Assembly (NCBI RefSeq): GCF_006540005.1
Contig: NZ_BJOC01000029.1
Location: 1 to 64,000 of the forward strand
Length of the DNA: 64,000 bases
DNA from: Halomonas halmophila
GTDB lineage: Bacteria; Pseudomonadota; Gammaproteobacteria; Pseudomonadales; Halomonadaceae
Direction: 5' to 3'
Under the pieces are notes generated by a model, which saw nothing but the letters and a program-made list of their open reading frames with translations, did not search any database and was not told the origin of the DNA. Made by a program: the position numbers and the translations under genes. Shown one piece after another: positions 36,152 to 44,956 of the stretch. The stretch's first letter is position 1. Each line of letters begins with the position of its first letter.

Positions 36152-36907
36152 ATGGACTTTTCCTGGCTTGGCGACCCCTTCTATCAGGACTACCTGATCG
36201 AGGGCTTTGTCAATACCCTGTGGCTGGTCGCCGTGTCGGCGGTCGGCGGCCTCGCCCTGGCCGTGCTCGTGGCCATCACGCGGCTCAAGGCACCCCGCCC
36301 CTTGGCATTGGCCGTTCAGGGCTTCACCACGGTGATGCGCGGAACGCCGCTGCTGGTGCAGCTGTTCTTCTTCTACTACGGCGTGGGGCGCCTGCTCGAG
36401 GGTATCCCCGGCATCCAGGACAGCCTCATCTGGCCATTGCTGCGCGATCCCTTCTTCTACGGTGCACTCACCTTCATCCTGAGTGTCGGCGCCTATTCCG
36501 GCGAGGTCATTCGCGGCGCCCTGTTGAGCGTGCCACCGGGCGAACGCGAGGCCGGCCGCGCCTTTGGCCTGACGCCCCTGCAGGTCTTTTTCCGCCTCTG
36601 GCTGCCCCGTGCCATCCAGCAATGCCTGCCGACCCTGACCGGCGAAATGATTCTGCTGCTCAAGTCCGTTCCGCTGGTCTCGACCATCGCCATGATGGAT
36701 CTGCTGCAGGCTGCCAATATCATTCGCGACGAGACCTTCCTGGTCTATGAACCCCTGATGCTGATCGGTGGCATCTATCTGGCCATGACACTGGTGCTCA
36801 CCCTGGTACTGCGCCAGGTGGAACGTCATTTCCCCGGCATGAAGCCCGAACGCGGCCGGGGATGGCTGCCGCGCCGCTCCCTGCACACCCATGGAGAAGC
36901 CCCATGA
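36152..36907 (+). CDS. Polar amino-acid ABC permease (HisM/ArtM-like)
   Basis: A 251-residue inner-membrane permease with five or so helices and the coupling motif EREAGRAFGLTPLQVFFRLWLP. It starts 1 bp after the stop of its partner permease (GAGGCCTGACATG arrangement), and its last 4 bp overlap the aldehyde dehydrogenase start, tying import to catabolism in one transcript. It completes a four-component importer with the ATPase and binding protein upstream. Confidence 0.9.
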   Translation: MDFSWLGDPFYQDYLIEGFVNTLWLVAVSAVGGLALAVLVAITRLKAPRPLALAVQGFTTVMRGTPLLVQLFFFYYGVGRLLEGIPGIQDSLIWPLLRDPFFYGALTFILSVGAYSGEVIRGALLSVPPGEREAGRAFGLTPLQVFFRLWLPRAIQQCLPTLTGEMILLLKSVPLVSTIAMMDLLQAANIIRDETFLVYEPLMLIGGIYLAMTLVLTLVLRQVERHFPGMKPERGRGWLPRRSLHTHGEAP

Positions 36908-38352
36908 GCACACTGACACGACATTTCATCGACAACGCTTGGGTGGACAGTCGTGCCACGCGATGCCTGGACGTCCTCGACCCTTATCGACAGACTCGCA
37001 TCGCCACCGTGACCGCCGGCGACCCTGCCGACGTGAACGATGCCGTGGCCGCCGCTCGCAGTGCGCTGGCCGGTTGGCGAGACCTGACGGGCGAACGTCG
37101 CGGTCGTTTCATCGACGCTATCGCCGACGCCCTCGAGGCCCGTCGTGTCTCGCTCGTCGCGCTTTCCAGCCGCAACAACGGCAAGCCGCTGACCGAAGCC
37201 GACCAGGACCTGGCCGACGCCATCGACTGCTACCGCTACTATGCGGGAGAAGCCCGGGTACTGGATGCACGCCAGGGCGAGGCAGTCGCCACCGGCGAGG
37301 CAGACATGGTATCGCGACGCTACCAGGACCCGGTCGGCGTGGCCGGCTTGATCACCCCCTGGAACTTTCCGCTGGTCAGCAGTGCCTGGAAGATCGCCCC
37401 GGCGCTCGCCGCCGGCTGCACGGTGGTCTTCAAGCCCTCCGAGGTCACGCCGCTGCCCGAACAGGCACTGGCCGAGATCGCCCTCGAGACCGAGTTGCCT
37501 CCCGGCGTCTTTAACCTGGTGCACGGCGACGGCCGAGGCGTGGGCGAGGCGTTGACCGCTCACCCCGGGGTCGACAAGCTGTCATTCACCGGCAGCAACC
37601 CCGTAGGCGAGGCCGTGATGGCCGCCGCCGCCCGGGGAACACGCAACGTTTCCCTGGAACTCGGCGGCAATTCGCCGATCCTGGTCACCGAAGATGCCGA
37701 CCCGGACCTGGCCGCCGAACTGGTCCTGGCAGGCTTCGCCTACAACGCCGGCCAGATGTGCTCGGCGACCTCGCGTCTGCTGGTCCACGAGTCACTGGCC
37801 GATACCCTCCATGAGCGCCTCGACGCGGCCATCGCCGACCTCGTCCCGGGCGATCCGCTGGACAACGCCACCACCCTGGGCCCGCTGATCAACACCGCCC
37901 AGTACGAACGGGTCCTCGGCTATCTGGCCGCCGCCGAGCATGAAGGACTCGATGCCGGTAGCGCCCCGGTCTCGGCCCTGCCCGATCACGGCTACTTCAT
38001 TGCCCCCCGGGTCTTTCGCGATGTGCCCACCACGAGCCGGCTGTGGCGCGAGGAAATCTTCGGTCCCATCCTGTGCTCGCGTCGCGTGGCCAGTGATGAC
38101 GAGGCGATCACCCTGGCCAACGACAGCGCCTTCGGCCTGGCCGCCACCGTTGTCGCCGGCGAAAAGGACCGCGCTGCCGATATCGCCGCACGGCTCCAGG
38201 CGGGCAATGTCTGGTGCAACACTCACCAGGTGGCCCCGCCAGGACTCGGCTGGGGCGGCATGAAGGGCAGCGGCATCGGCCGCGAACTCGGTCGCGCGGG
38301 CCTCGACGCCTATCTGGAGACGCGGTACGTCACTCTGGAGAACGACATCTAG
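36904..38352 (+). CDS. NAD(P)-dependent aldehyde dehydrogenase (aminoaldehyde/betaine aldehyde type)
   Basis: A 482-residue-class aldehyde dehydrogenase. The catalytic Cys is in GQMCSATSR, the general-base Glu in LELGGNSP, and the NAD site in TPWNFPLVS and FTGSNPVGE. The C-terminal block GLGWGGMKGSGIGREL resembles betaine-aldehyde and aminoaldehyde dehydrogenases, enzymes that accept omega-trimethylammonio aldehydes. As the last gene of the operon it should oxidise the aldehyde produced by the AruH-AruI pair, the role KauB has in Pseudomonas arginine catabolism. It overlaps the permease gene by 4 bp. Confidence 0.88.
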   Translation: MSTLTRHFIDNAWVDSRATRCLDVLDPYRQTRIATVTAGDPADVNDAVAAARSALAGWRDLTGERRGRFIDAIADALEARRVSLVALSSRNNGKPLTEADQDLADAIDCYRYYAGEARVLDARQGEAVATGEADMVSRRYQDPVGVAGLITPWNFPLVSSAWKIAPALAAGCTVVFKPSEVTPLPEQALAEIALETELPPGVFNLVHGDGRGVGEALTAHPGVDKLSFTGSNPVGEAVMAAAARGTRNVSLELGGNSPILVTEDADPDLAAELVLAGFAYNAGQMCSATSRLLVHESLADTLHERLDAAIADLVPGDPLDNATTLGPLINTAQYERVLGYLAAAEHEGLDAGSAPVSALPDHGYFIAPRVFRDVPTTSRLWREEIFGPILCSRRVASDDEAITLANDSAFGLAATVVAGEKDRAADIAARLQAGNVWCNTHQVAPPGLGWGGMKGSGIGRELGRAGLDAYLETRYVTLENDI

Positions 38353-38633
38353 CCGCAAGCTAACTGCCACGCGCACGACTGCCAAAACCTAGTGACTTCT
38401 TCATCATTACGATGCCCATTTAGATAGAGCACCGGGGCTTTCATTCAGTCCAGCAACAAGATATGGCGACAACTGCCTCAAGCACTGATCGTGCACAACT
38501 CAACAGACGCATAATGAAGCGCAGATGACCGAAAATATCGTGTCGGTGCTCGGAGCACCCGGGTCATAGAAAAGGATCGGAACTGCCATCCTGGCCACCA
38601 GGAGCAGTCCCTTGAGTGCCGAAGAGAGGAAAC
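38353..38633. other. Intergenic region with no gene seen
   Basis: Between the end of the 11-gene operon and the terminator of the convergent repeat-protein gene there are about 280 bp of lower-GC sequence. I see no open frame with a ribosome-binding site and no RNA gene. A hairpin TCGGTGCTCGGAGCACCCG near 38552-38570 could end the operon, but no T-run follows it. Confidence 0.5.
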
Positions 38634-38664
38634 TGCCCCACGCCGCTGAATTCGGCATGGGGCA
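38634..38664 (-). terminator. Intrinsic terminator of the Gly-Glu-Gly repeat protein gene
   Basis: TGCCCCACGCCG pairs with CGGCATGGGGCA around a 7-base loop, 7 bp beyond the stop of the minus-strand gene. On that strand the stem is followed by GTTTCC. Stem strength is high; the U-tract is short. Confidence 0.7.
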
Positions 38665-38670
38665 CTACGA

Positions 38671-39801
38671 CTAGTACTCGCCCAGCTTTGCCTCGAGCTT
38701 GAACATGCTGGCCGAGAGTTCGCCCGGTGTCATGGCCGGTGTCTCCGGCGCCACGGCGGAGGGCCAGGCCTTGAGGGTATCCTCATAGGCAGCGAGCAGG
38801 GTGCCGTAAGTCTCATTGTCGTACAGCCCCTTGTACTGCTCGAGAACCGACTTGGCTACCTGAACGAAGCCACGGCTGTCCTGATACTCGACGACGTTGA
38901 CGAATTCGCCATCCTCGATGGCTGCCTGATATTCATTCATGGCCTTCTTCAGAAGGGCCAGCTGAACGCGGCTCTGGAAGACCACATCGTCGCGGATTTC
39001 GCTATCCACGTCCTGCATGGCCGCCTTGATGGCCTCCTGGGCCGCCTGGTAGGCGTCAGTATGCTGGTCCCAGTCACCACCCTCACGTGTGCTGTCCACC
39101 AGGTCTTGCAGGGTGTCATCCAGGCTATCGATACCCCGCGTTTCCAGTACGGAGGACAGCGGCTCATAATGTTCATTCAGCGGGTGGCCAAAGTGCGGCT
39201 GGGCTGCCATCTGCTCATCGGCTTGGTAAAGGTCGCGCGCCACGGCAAGATGACCCTGCATCATGGCCAGGCTGGCCGTGAAGACACCCGGATTGCTGGC
39301 GTTGACGGTATGGCCGGCTTCGCCGCCTTCGCCGCCTTCACCGCCTTCACCGCCTTCACCGCCTTCACCGCCTTCACCACCTTCACCACCTTCTCCGCCT
39401 TCACCGCCGGAGCTGGCATTCAAGTAGGCAAAGGCCGCATAGGGGTCAGTGGCGCTGGCTGAACCACCTTCGCCGCCTTCGCCGCCTTCACCGCCTTCAC
39501 CGCCTTCACCGCCTTCGGCTTGATGACCGGCTTCACCGCCTTCGCCACCTTCTCCACCTTCTCCACCTTCGGCTTGATGGCCGGCTTCACCGCCTTCACC
39601 ACCTTCTCCGCCTTCGGATTGATGGCCGGCTTCACCGCCTTCGCCACCTTCTCCGCCTTCTTCGTGCACGGCTTCCTGGCTTTGCGCTGACTCGCTCGAT
39701 GAATCAACGTCCTGGCTTTCTGCCCAGACCGAGGTACTGGCGCCCAGTAGTACCGAGGCGCCAACGCCCATCCAGAGTCGCGTTCGGGTGCTGTGTGTCA
39801 T
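38671..39801 (-). CDS. Secreted protein with Gly-Gly-Glu repeats and helical C-terminal domain
   Basis: A 376-residue protein. The signal peptide ends at about Ala27 (TSVWA). Residues 49-113 and 132-163 consist almost wholly of GGE triplets, punctuated by GEAGH units that place a His at 60, 75, 93 and 164. A spacer at 114-131 (SASATDPYAAFAYLNAS) divides the two blocks. Residues 170-376 look all-helical with conserved-looking histidines (MQGHLAVARDLY, PHFGHPLNEHY). I do not recognise the C-terminal domain. Dense Glu plus spaced His suggests binding of metal cations, and it is divergent from a PiuC-type gene with a Fur-like site between them, so an iron role is plausible but unproven. Confidence 0.8.
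   Translation of the reverse strand: MTHSTRTRLWMGVGASVLLGASTSVWAESQDVDSSSESAQSQEAVHEEGGEGGEGGEAGHQSEGGEGGEGGEAGHQAEGGEGGEGGEGGEAGHQAEGGEGGEGGEGGEGGEGGSASATDPYAAFAYLNASSGGEGGEGGEGGEGGEGGEGGEGGEGGEGGEAGHTVNASNPGVFTASLAMMQGHLAVARDLYQADEQMAAQPHFGHPLNEHYEPLSSVLETRGIDSLDDTLQDLVDSTREGGDWDQHTDAYQAAQEAIKAAMQDVDSEIRDDVVFQSRVQLALLKKAMNEYQAAIEDGEFVNVVEYQDSRGFVQVAKSVLEQYKGLYDNETYGTLLAAYEDTLKAWPSAVAPETPAMTPGELSASMFKLEAKLGEY
39310..39657 (-). repeat. DNA tract encoding Gly-Gly-Glu repeats
   Basis: Two blocks of 9-bp units (on the plus strand variants of CCGCCTTCA) encode residues 49-113 and 132-164 of the secreted protein. Units vary only at third positions, so the tract could change length by slippage while keeping frame. 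Confidence 0.85.
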
Positions 39802-39905
39802 GCAACCTCCCTTGTATCGTCAACAAGACTATCCAATCCGCCACGCCTGGCGGGTGGCGAGCAACTCAATTGCTGGTATAGTCTGCCGTGACCTCTGACA
39901 TCAAC

Positions 39906-39924
39906 GCAAATCATTCACATTATA
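39906..39924. promoter_or_regulatory. Fur-box-like site in the divergent promoter
   Basis: The 19-mer starting GCAAATCATTCACATTAT agrees with the consensus GATAATGATAATCATTATC at 12 of 19 positions. It lies 33 bp before the PiuC-type gene start and about 105 bp from the start of the repeat-protein gene. PiuC genes are iron-regulated elsewhere. Confidence 0.5.
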
Positions 39925-39956
39925 CTTTGTAAACACCGACAGGGAGGTTCGGCAAC

Positions 39957-40631
39957 ATGATTCTTTGCATCGAGCAAGCCATTTCAGCGGACTTGCTTAA
40001 GGACGTGCACGCCACGCTGAGTGACACCTCCTTTCAGGATGGCCGCAAAACGGCCGGCTGGCATGCCCAGACGGTCAAGAACAATCAGCAGGCCGACGGC
40101 AAGGATGCCCGCATTGCCAAGCTGCGTGAGTCCATCACCGGTGAGCTGAACCGCCACCCCCTATTCCAGATGGCCGCCCGTCCGCGACGCCTGAAGCCGC
40201 TGATGTTCAGCCGTTATCAGTCCGGCATGAACTACGGCAATCATGTCGACGATGCCGTGATGCCCACGCCCGACGGCGCCATGCGCACCGATCTGTCCTT
40301 CACGTTGTTTCTCGAAAGCCCCGACGCCTATGAGGGTGGCGAGCTGCTCATCGACACGACGGTCGGCGAGCAGACCTACAAGCTGCCCGCCGGTGCTTTG
40401 ATCCTCTACCCTTCATCCACCCTGCATCGTGTCGAACCGGTCACCCGGGGAGAGCGCCTGGCGGCGGTCGGCTGGGTACAGAGTCAGGTACGCGATCCAC
40501 AGCAACGCGAGATACTGTTTGACCTGGACCGGACTCGTCGCCAGATGTTCGAACAGGATGGCAAGTCCCAGGACTTCGATATCATTTCCAAGAGCCTGAC
40601 CAATCTGCTGCGCATGTGGGCCGAGATATAG
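39957..40631 (+). CDS. PKHD-type Fe(II)/2-oxoglutarate hydroxylase (PiuC/YbiX family)
   Basis: A 224-residue oxygenase. Iron ligands are H96-x-D98 (GNHVDDAV) and H157 (STLHRVEPV); R167 should bind 2-oxoglutarate. The family is usually next to TonB-dependent siderophore receptors such as PiuA and is induced by iron limitation; its substrate is not established. Here no receptor is adjacent; the divergent neighbour is the Gly-Glu-Gly repeat protein. The ATG at 39957 follows AGGGAGG about 10 bases upstream. Confidence 0.9.
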   Translation: MILCIEQAISADLLKDVHATLSDTSFQDGRKTAGWHAQTVKNNQQADGKDARIAKLRESITGELNRHPLFQMAARPRRLKPLMFSRYQSGMNYGNHVDDAVMPTPDGAMRTDLSFTLFLESPDAYEGGELLIDTTVGEQTYKLPAGALILYPSSTLHRVEPVTRGERLAAVGWVQSQVRDPQQREILFDLDRTRRQMFEQDGKSQDFDIISKSLTNLLRMWAEI

Positions 40632-40686
40632 GATCGGCCTCCCTCACGATCCCAGCTTTCAGGCCAGCCTCATGAATGAACCATGA

Positions 40687-41721
40687 TTATTCCTTGAAGG
40701 ATGGCCAGGTGTCGGTCAGGCGATAGCCCTCCGGCCAGGGATCCTGTGGATCCAGCATGTGCTGATGCGTACCCGTGATCCAGCCTCGACCTGAAATCTC
40801 TGGAACGATGGCCTTCTGATCACCGACCATCGTTTCACTCTTGAGTTGCCCCTGGAACTCCGAGCCGATCAGCGAGCATCCCTTGAAGTAATCTCCCACC
40901 GTCATCTCGCCTCGTGCATGCAACAGTGCCATACGGGCAGAAACCGCGGTCCCTGTAGGAGAGCGGTCGATCTTGCCCGGCTGAATGGATACGGCTGAGC
41001 GTGCCGAGAGGCGGTTGCCGTCACGCTCCAGAGGGCCTGCGAACAAGCAGAAGGAAAAATGCGTCCATTCCGGGTTATCCGGGTGATGGAACGCCAGTTG
41101 TTCATTGGCAGCATTGGTGATACGCACACCCAGCTCCGCCAGTTGACGAGCTTCGTGTTCCTCAAGGCTGAAGCCGAGCTCAGCGGCATCCGCGACGACA
41201 AAGCTATCTCCACCGTAAGCGGTATCGACTCGGACCTTGCCGATACCCGGGACATCCAATGTCTGGTCCAGCTCACAGGCAAAACAAGGGACGTTCTCCA
41301 CCATGATCCTTTGAGCCTTGCCATCACGACACTCTGCCGCCACCTTGACCAGCCCGCCTGGCGCCTCCAGCACCATCTCGGTAACTGGCTCCTGCATCGG
41401 AATAATGCCACTGTCCAGCAATACCGTGGACACGCAGATGGAGTTGGAACCCGACATCGGTGGGGTGTCCTCCGGCTCCATGATGATCCACCCCATCTGG
41501 GCATCAGGGTGCTTGGGTGGGACCAGAAGATTGACGTGACGAAAGACGCCACCACGAGGCTCGTTGAGAACGAAGTTACGCAACGTCTGATCCTTGTCGA
41601 TCCAGTTGCGCTGTTCCCATAGTGTGTCCCCCGGCGGAGGCGCAACGCCTCCGACAATGACATCGCCCACTTCGCCTTCGGCGTGACACGAAATCACATG
41701 TACCGTCTTTGAACTTCTCAT
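40687..41721 (-). CDS. Proline racemase-family protein with Ser/Thr in place of both catalytic Cys
   Basis: A 344-residue member of the proline racemase / hydroxyproline epimerase / 3-hydroxyproline dehydratase family. The first active-site position is Ser90 (PPMSGSNS, where racemases have Cys) and the second is Thr256 (DRSPTGTA, where racemases have Cys). Known variants with one Cys include dehydratases with Cys/Thr; a Ser/Thr pair makes a simple two-base racemase unlikely. The neighbours (FAD oxidase, DHDPS-like lyase, aldehyde dehydrogenase) are those of hydroxyproline breakdown. It lies downstream of the TRAP transporter genes on the same strand, 211 bp after the DctM gene. Confidence 0.83.
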   Translation of the reverse strand: MRSSKTVHVISCHAEGEVGDVIVGGVAPPPGDTLWEQRNWIDKDQTLRNFVLNEPRGGVFRHVNLLVPPKHPDAQMGWIIMEPEDTPPMSGSNSICVSTVLLDSGIIPMQEPVTEMVLEAPGGLVKVAAECRDGKAQRIMVENVPCFACELDQTLDVPGIGKVRVDTAYGGDSFVVADAAELGFSLEEHEARQLAELGVRITNAANEQLAFHHPDNPEWTHFSFCLFAGPLERDGNRLSARSAVSIQPGKIDRSPTGTAVSARMALLHARGEMTVGDYFKGCSLIGSEFQGQLKSETMVGDQKAIVPEISGRGWITGTHQHMLDPQDPWPEGYRLTDTWPSFKE

Positions 41722-41932
41722 AAATCACCTATTTGGAGAGTACCCACAAACAACAGCGGCGAGGCTCTTTTCACCAACAAGACATTCAAGTCCCGCCGCC
41801 TTGCATGTCGTACGAGATGTCCCATCCTTGGGCCACATGCCAGCATGTGGCAAAGCAAGAATCCCGCCATTAATCGATCGCGCCTGTCATAGTCCCTTGA
41901 GAGGCGCGATCACCCTGTACTTCATGATTCGA

Positions 41933-43231
41933 TCAATTCACGTAACCCAGCAACCTGGGCAGGAACATCGACAGATCGGGCCAGTAGGTCGTGATGAGCA
42001 TGACAGGCAAGGCCGCCAACAGCATGAAACTGAAGGCCGGACGAATAACCTGAGACATGCCGACCTGCCCAATACGGCAACTCATGAAAAGGATCGGTGC
42101 CATCGGCGGGCTGTTGCAGCCGATCACGACGCTGGTGCCCACAATGGCGGCGAAGTGCACCGGATGAACGCCAATGCTTTCCATGATCGGCAGCAACAGT
42201 GGGCTGAGAATGGCGACGACACTGACATCATCCATGATCATGCCCATCAGGATCAGAAAGATGTTGACCATCAACAGAATCATCAACTTGTTCTCGACCA
42301 GGTCAAGCAACAGCGAGGTCAGCTCCTGGGGAACGCGTTCGAAGGTGAAGATCCGGCTAGCCACGAAGGAGAACAGCAGGATAATCATGATCACGCCGGT
42401 GGTCGTGGCAGCCTGGACGAAGCAGTGCACCAGCGACTTCAGATTAAGGTCGCGATAAACGAAGAGCCCGACGGGAATAGCATAGACCACGGCGACCGCA
42501 GCAGCTTCGGTGGGAGTAAAGATGCCGCCATAGATCCCACCCAAGATGATGACAGGCAGCAAGAGAGCAGGAAAAGCCTTCCAGCCAGTGGTACCAATGT
42601 TACGAAACCGTTTGCTCAGCGCGATTTGCTCAGGTTGATAGTCCTGATTGGCGCGCGTCTTGATGGCATTGATGACGCAAAGAAAAATCATCAGCAGGAT
42701 GCCGGGGCCGATGGTCGCCAAGAACACCGCCGCCACGGACTGTCGGGTCACCACGGCATACAGAATCATGGTGATGCTTGGTGGAATAAGCAGGCCAAGG
42801 AGGGAAGAAATACCGACCAACGCAGTGGAGTATGGCCGTCGATAGCCATGTTTCTCCATGGGACCGATCATGATCGTCCCGATGGACGCGACGGCAGCGG
42901 ATGCGGTACCCGAAATGGCACCAAACACGCCGCAGGACACCACCATCGTAGTTCCCATCCCACTGCGGGACTTGCCGACCACGGCCTCGGCGAAGTTGAT
43001 CAGCCTGGCGGCAATACCCCCCGACTGCATCAGATAACCCGTCATAATGAAGAGTGGAAGAGCCAGCAATATGATCGAATTTATAGACCAGAAACCAGTG
43101 GTCATCAGGGAGGAAATATCGACGTCGTAGGAAAATGAAAGCACGAGCGTCATAGCAGCAAAGGAAAACACAACAGGTACGCCAATGATCATCAGAACAA
43201 TGACGGCACCTATCGCTAATAGAGCACCCAT
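41933..43231 (-). CDS. TRAP transporter large permease (DctM)
   Basis: A 432-residue inner-membrane protein with about 12 hydrophobic helices, beginning MGALLAIGAVIVLMIIGVP and containing typical TRAP-T DctM blocks (GVFGAISGTASAAVASIG; LLGLLIPPSITMILYAVVT; FTPTEAAAVAVVYA). It forms the Na+-coupled membrane part with the small DctQ subunit encoded 55 bp upstream. Together with the binding protein the system would import the compound degraded by this cluster. Composition is more AT-rich than in the flanking genes. Confidence 0.92.
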   Translation of the reverse strand: MGALLAIGAVIVLMIIGVPVVFSFAAMTLVLSFSYDVDISSLMTTGFWSINSIILLALPLFIMTGYLMQSGGIAARLINFAEAVVGKSRSGMGTTMVVSCGVFGAISGTASAAVASIGTIMIGPMEKHGYRRPYSTALVGISSLLGLLIPPSITMILYAVVTRQSVAAVFLATIGPGILLMIFLCVINAIKTRANQDYQPEQIALSKRFRNIGTTGWKAFPALLLPVIILGGIYGGIFTPTEAAAVAVVYAIPVGLFVYRDLNLKSLVHCFVQAATTTGVIMIILLFSFVASRIFTFERVPQELTSLLLDLVENKLMILLMVNIFLILMGMIMDDVSVVAILSPLLLPIMESIGVHPVHFAAIVGTSVVIGCNSPPMAPILFMSCRIGQVGMSQVIRPAFSFMLLAALPVMLITTYWPDLSMFLPRLLGYVN

Positions 43232-43286
43232 GGTCAGACTCCATCTAGTGTCAAGGAATGGCTATATCCGGAATACCGCATGGTAC

Positions 43287-43793
43287 TCAACCCTTCAAGG
43301 AGAGCTTGCCAACGTCATGGATAAGGTCTCTAATCGCGTAGAGCAACAACAAGATGCTCGCAACGAATAGACTGCCCTGTGAGATATATTGCGGAATACT
43401 GAAAACGGGGGTGACCTGCTCCATCTCGATGCCCCACGCGAACAGACTATAACTCCAGGTAACGAAGAACGCCGCCATCACTACTGAAATAGCAGTGGCG
43501 ATCAGTCTCATGACATCATGCAGGGTTTCGTTGCTGGAAAAGGCCTCGATGAAATCCGCACTCAGGTGGGACTTTTCCCGCGAGGCCAGCGCCGCGCCTA
43601 GCATGTAGAGCCACATGGCCGCCATCAGCACCAATTCCTCAAGTCCGAAGACCTGGATTCCCAAAAAAGCCCTTGAAACGATGCCGGTCACCATGGCGAA
43701 AGATACGAATATCCCCATCACCACAACGGCGACCTTCATGCAGGCCGCGAGCGCGCTATCCAGGCTGGCGAATAAGTCGACTATACTTCTCAT
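43287..43793 (-). CDS. TRAP transporter small permease (DctQ)
   Basis: A 168-residue membrane protein with four hydrophobic helices (MKVAVVVMGIFVSFAMVTGIV near the N-terminus; AMWLYMLGAAL; ISVVMAAFFVTW; LFVASILLLLYAI). The ATG at 43793 is preferred because AAGAGG precedes it by 6 bases; a longer frame from 43895 would overlap the binding-protein gene. It lies between the binding protein and large permease genes in the usual P-Q-M order. Confidence 0.88.
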   Translation of the reverse strand: MRSIVDLFASLDSALAACMKVAVVVMGIFVSFAMVTGIVSRAFLGIQVFGLEELVLMAAMWLYMLGAALASREKSHLSADFIEAFSSNETLHDVMRLIATAISVVMAAFFVTWSYSLFAWGIEMEQVTPVFSIPQYISQGSLFVASILLLLYAIRDLIHDVGKLSLKG

Positions 43794-43875
43794 GTTCTTA
43801 CCTCTTGCGGTATCGAACAGGGAGCGGTCCCTCTTTGCTACTTCACCGGGCCGCTCCAGTACATCCAGCGAGTGA

Positions 43876-44910
43876 TTATTCAGGTGTTGAGGCACGCTCG
43901 CGGACAGTATTCATGATATCCTCTCCCAAGGCTTCTTCGGCCTGGGGCCACACTTTCTCACGGACACGCTCAACCCACGCCTTCATTTCGGCATCGGTCG
44001 GTTCGATATATTCCATCCCTTCTTCCTGAGCCTTTTGGATCCACTTCTGATCCTCCGCCTGGGCATTCTGGAACTGCTCATTGACGACAGTAGAGACGGC
44101 ATCTGAGATGATTCCGCGGTCTTCTTCGTCGAGGGATTTCCAGCTTCTCTGGTTCATCAGGAAGGTGTAAAAGGAGAAGTTGTGCCTGGAGTGAACGAAG
44201 TAATCGAGCAGGTCGTTGAAGTAGGTGTAATCCCAGTAGATAACGTTACTGGAATCCCCATCGACGACCCCGGTCTGTATCGAGGTATAGACTTCAGACC
44301 AGTCAATGGGAACAGCCTGGAAGCCCATGGCCTGAATCGTCTGAGGTAGCGGGAAGATCGGCTGGGATCGAAGTTTGATGCCTTTTTCCTGGGCCTCCTC
44401 GTAAGAGGTGGCATAGGTATCCGCTGTCGCGATACCGCCGAACCCTTCCGGGAATGGTCCAAGATATTTAAGCCCAATATCCGACAGTACCGGCTCGACA
44501 ATCTCGGAAATCCAGCCATCCGTGCTGTAGGCCTCCAGCGCGTCATCCCAGCCCAGTGTGAGATAGGGAAGCTGCAGTACACCCAGCCGCTCGTCATAGG
44601 ACGTCTGGGGCCAGCCAAGGAAAAGGTCGATATTGCCACGGACCAGCTGATCGAAGAGCTCCTGAGGACCGCCAATTTCGCCCTGGTAAAAAACATTCAT
44701 GCTGATTCTTCCATCGGACTTTTCCGCCACCAGGTCAGCAATTTTTTTGACGGCCAGGCCGTGAGGAGACTCGCGATCCCCCGATTCCGTTGCCATCGTC
44801 AAGCTGATGGCTTCATCACTTGCCCAGGTATAAGGGATAAAACCAAGGGTAGCGACCGCCGATACTGCAGCTATTTTTGCGCTAGTCTTTATTGAACTTT
44901 TTAACATCAT
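43876..44910 (-). CDS. TRAP transporter substrate-binding protein (DctP)
   Basis: A 344-residue periplasmic binding protein: signal peptide of about 30 residues (ATLGFIPYTWA), then the DctP fold with the conserved Arg region GIKLRSQPIFPLPQTIQAMGFQAVP that binds a ligand carboxylate. AAAAGGTGAC precedes the tandem ATGATG start. First gene of the dctP-dctQ-dctM-racemase transcript; the 261-bp upstream region contains a palindromic candidate operator. The ligand is probably a cyclic imino acid, judged only from neighbours. Confidence 0.9.
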   Translation of the reverse strand: MMLKSSIKTSAKIAAVSAVATLGFIPYTWASDEAISLTMATESGDRESPHGLAVKKIADLVAEKSDGRISMNVFYQGEIGGPQELFDQLVRGNIDLFLGWPQTSYDERLGVLQLPYLTLGWDDALEAYSTDGWISEIVEPVLSDIGLKYLGPFPEGFGGIATADTYATSYEEAQEKGIKLRSQPIFPLPQTIQAMGFQAVPIDWSEVYTSIQTGVVDGDSSNVIYWDYTYFNDLLDYFVHSRHNFSFYTFLMNQRSWKSLDEEDRGIISDAVSTVVNEQFQNAQAEDQKWIQKAQEEGMEYIEPTDAEMKAWVERVREKVWPQAEEALGEDIMNTVRERASTPE

Positions 44911-44956
44911 GTCACCTTTTCCGACTGAGACTATTGTAGTTAGGTTTTCTCTATCA

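Noticed and set aside
29071-38352. Plain arginine catabolism by the AruHI route
   Set aside because: Not fully excluded, but a guanidinobutyrase gene is absent and the operon includes a quaternary-ammonium binding protein and a BBOX-type oxygenase that this route does not use.
41801-43138. Plus-strand open frame of about 445 codons opposite dctM
   Set aside because: It is His/Asp/Gln-rich antisense of a hydrophobic protein; dctM has clear TRAP motifs.
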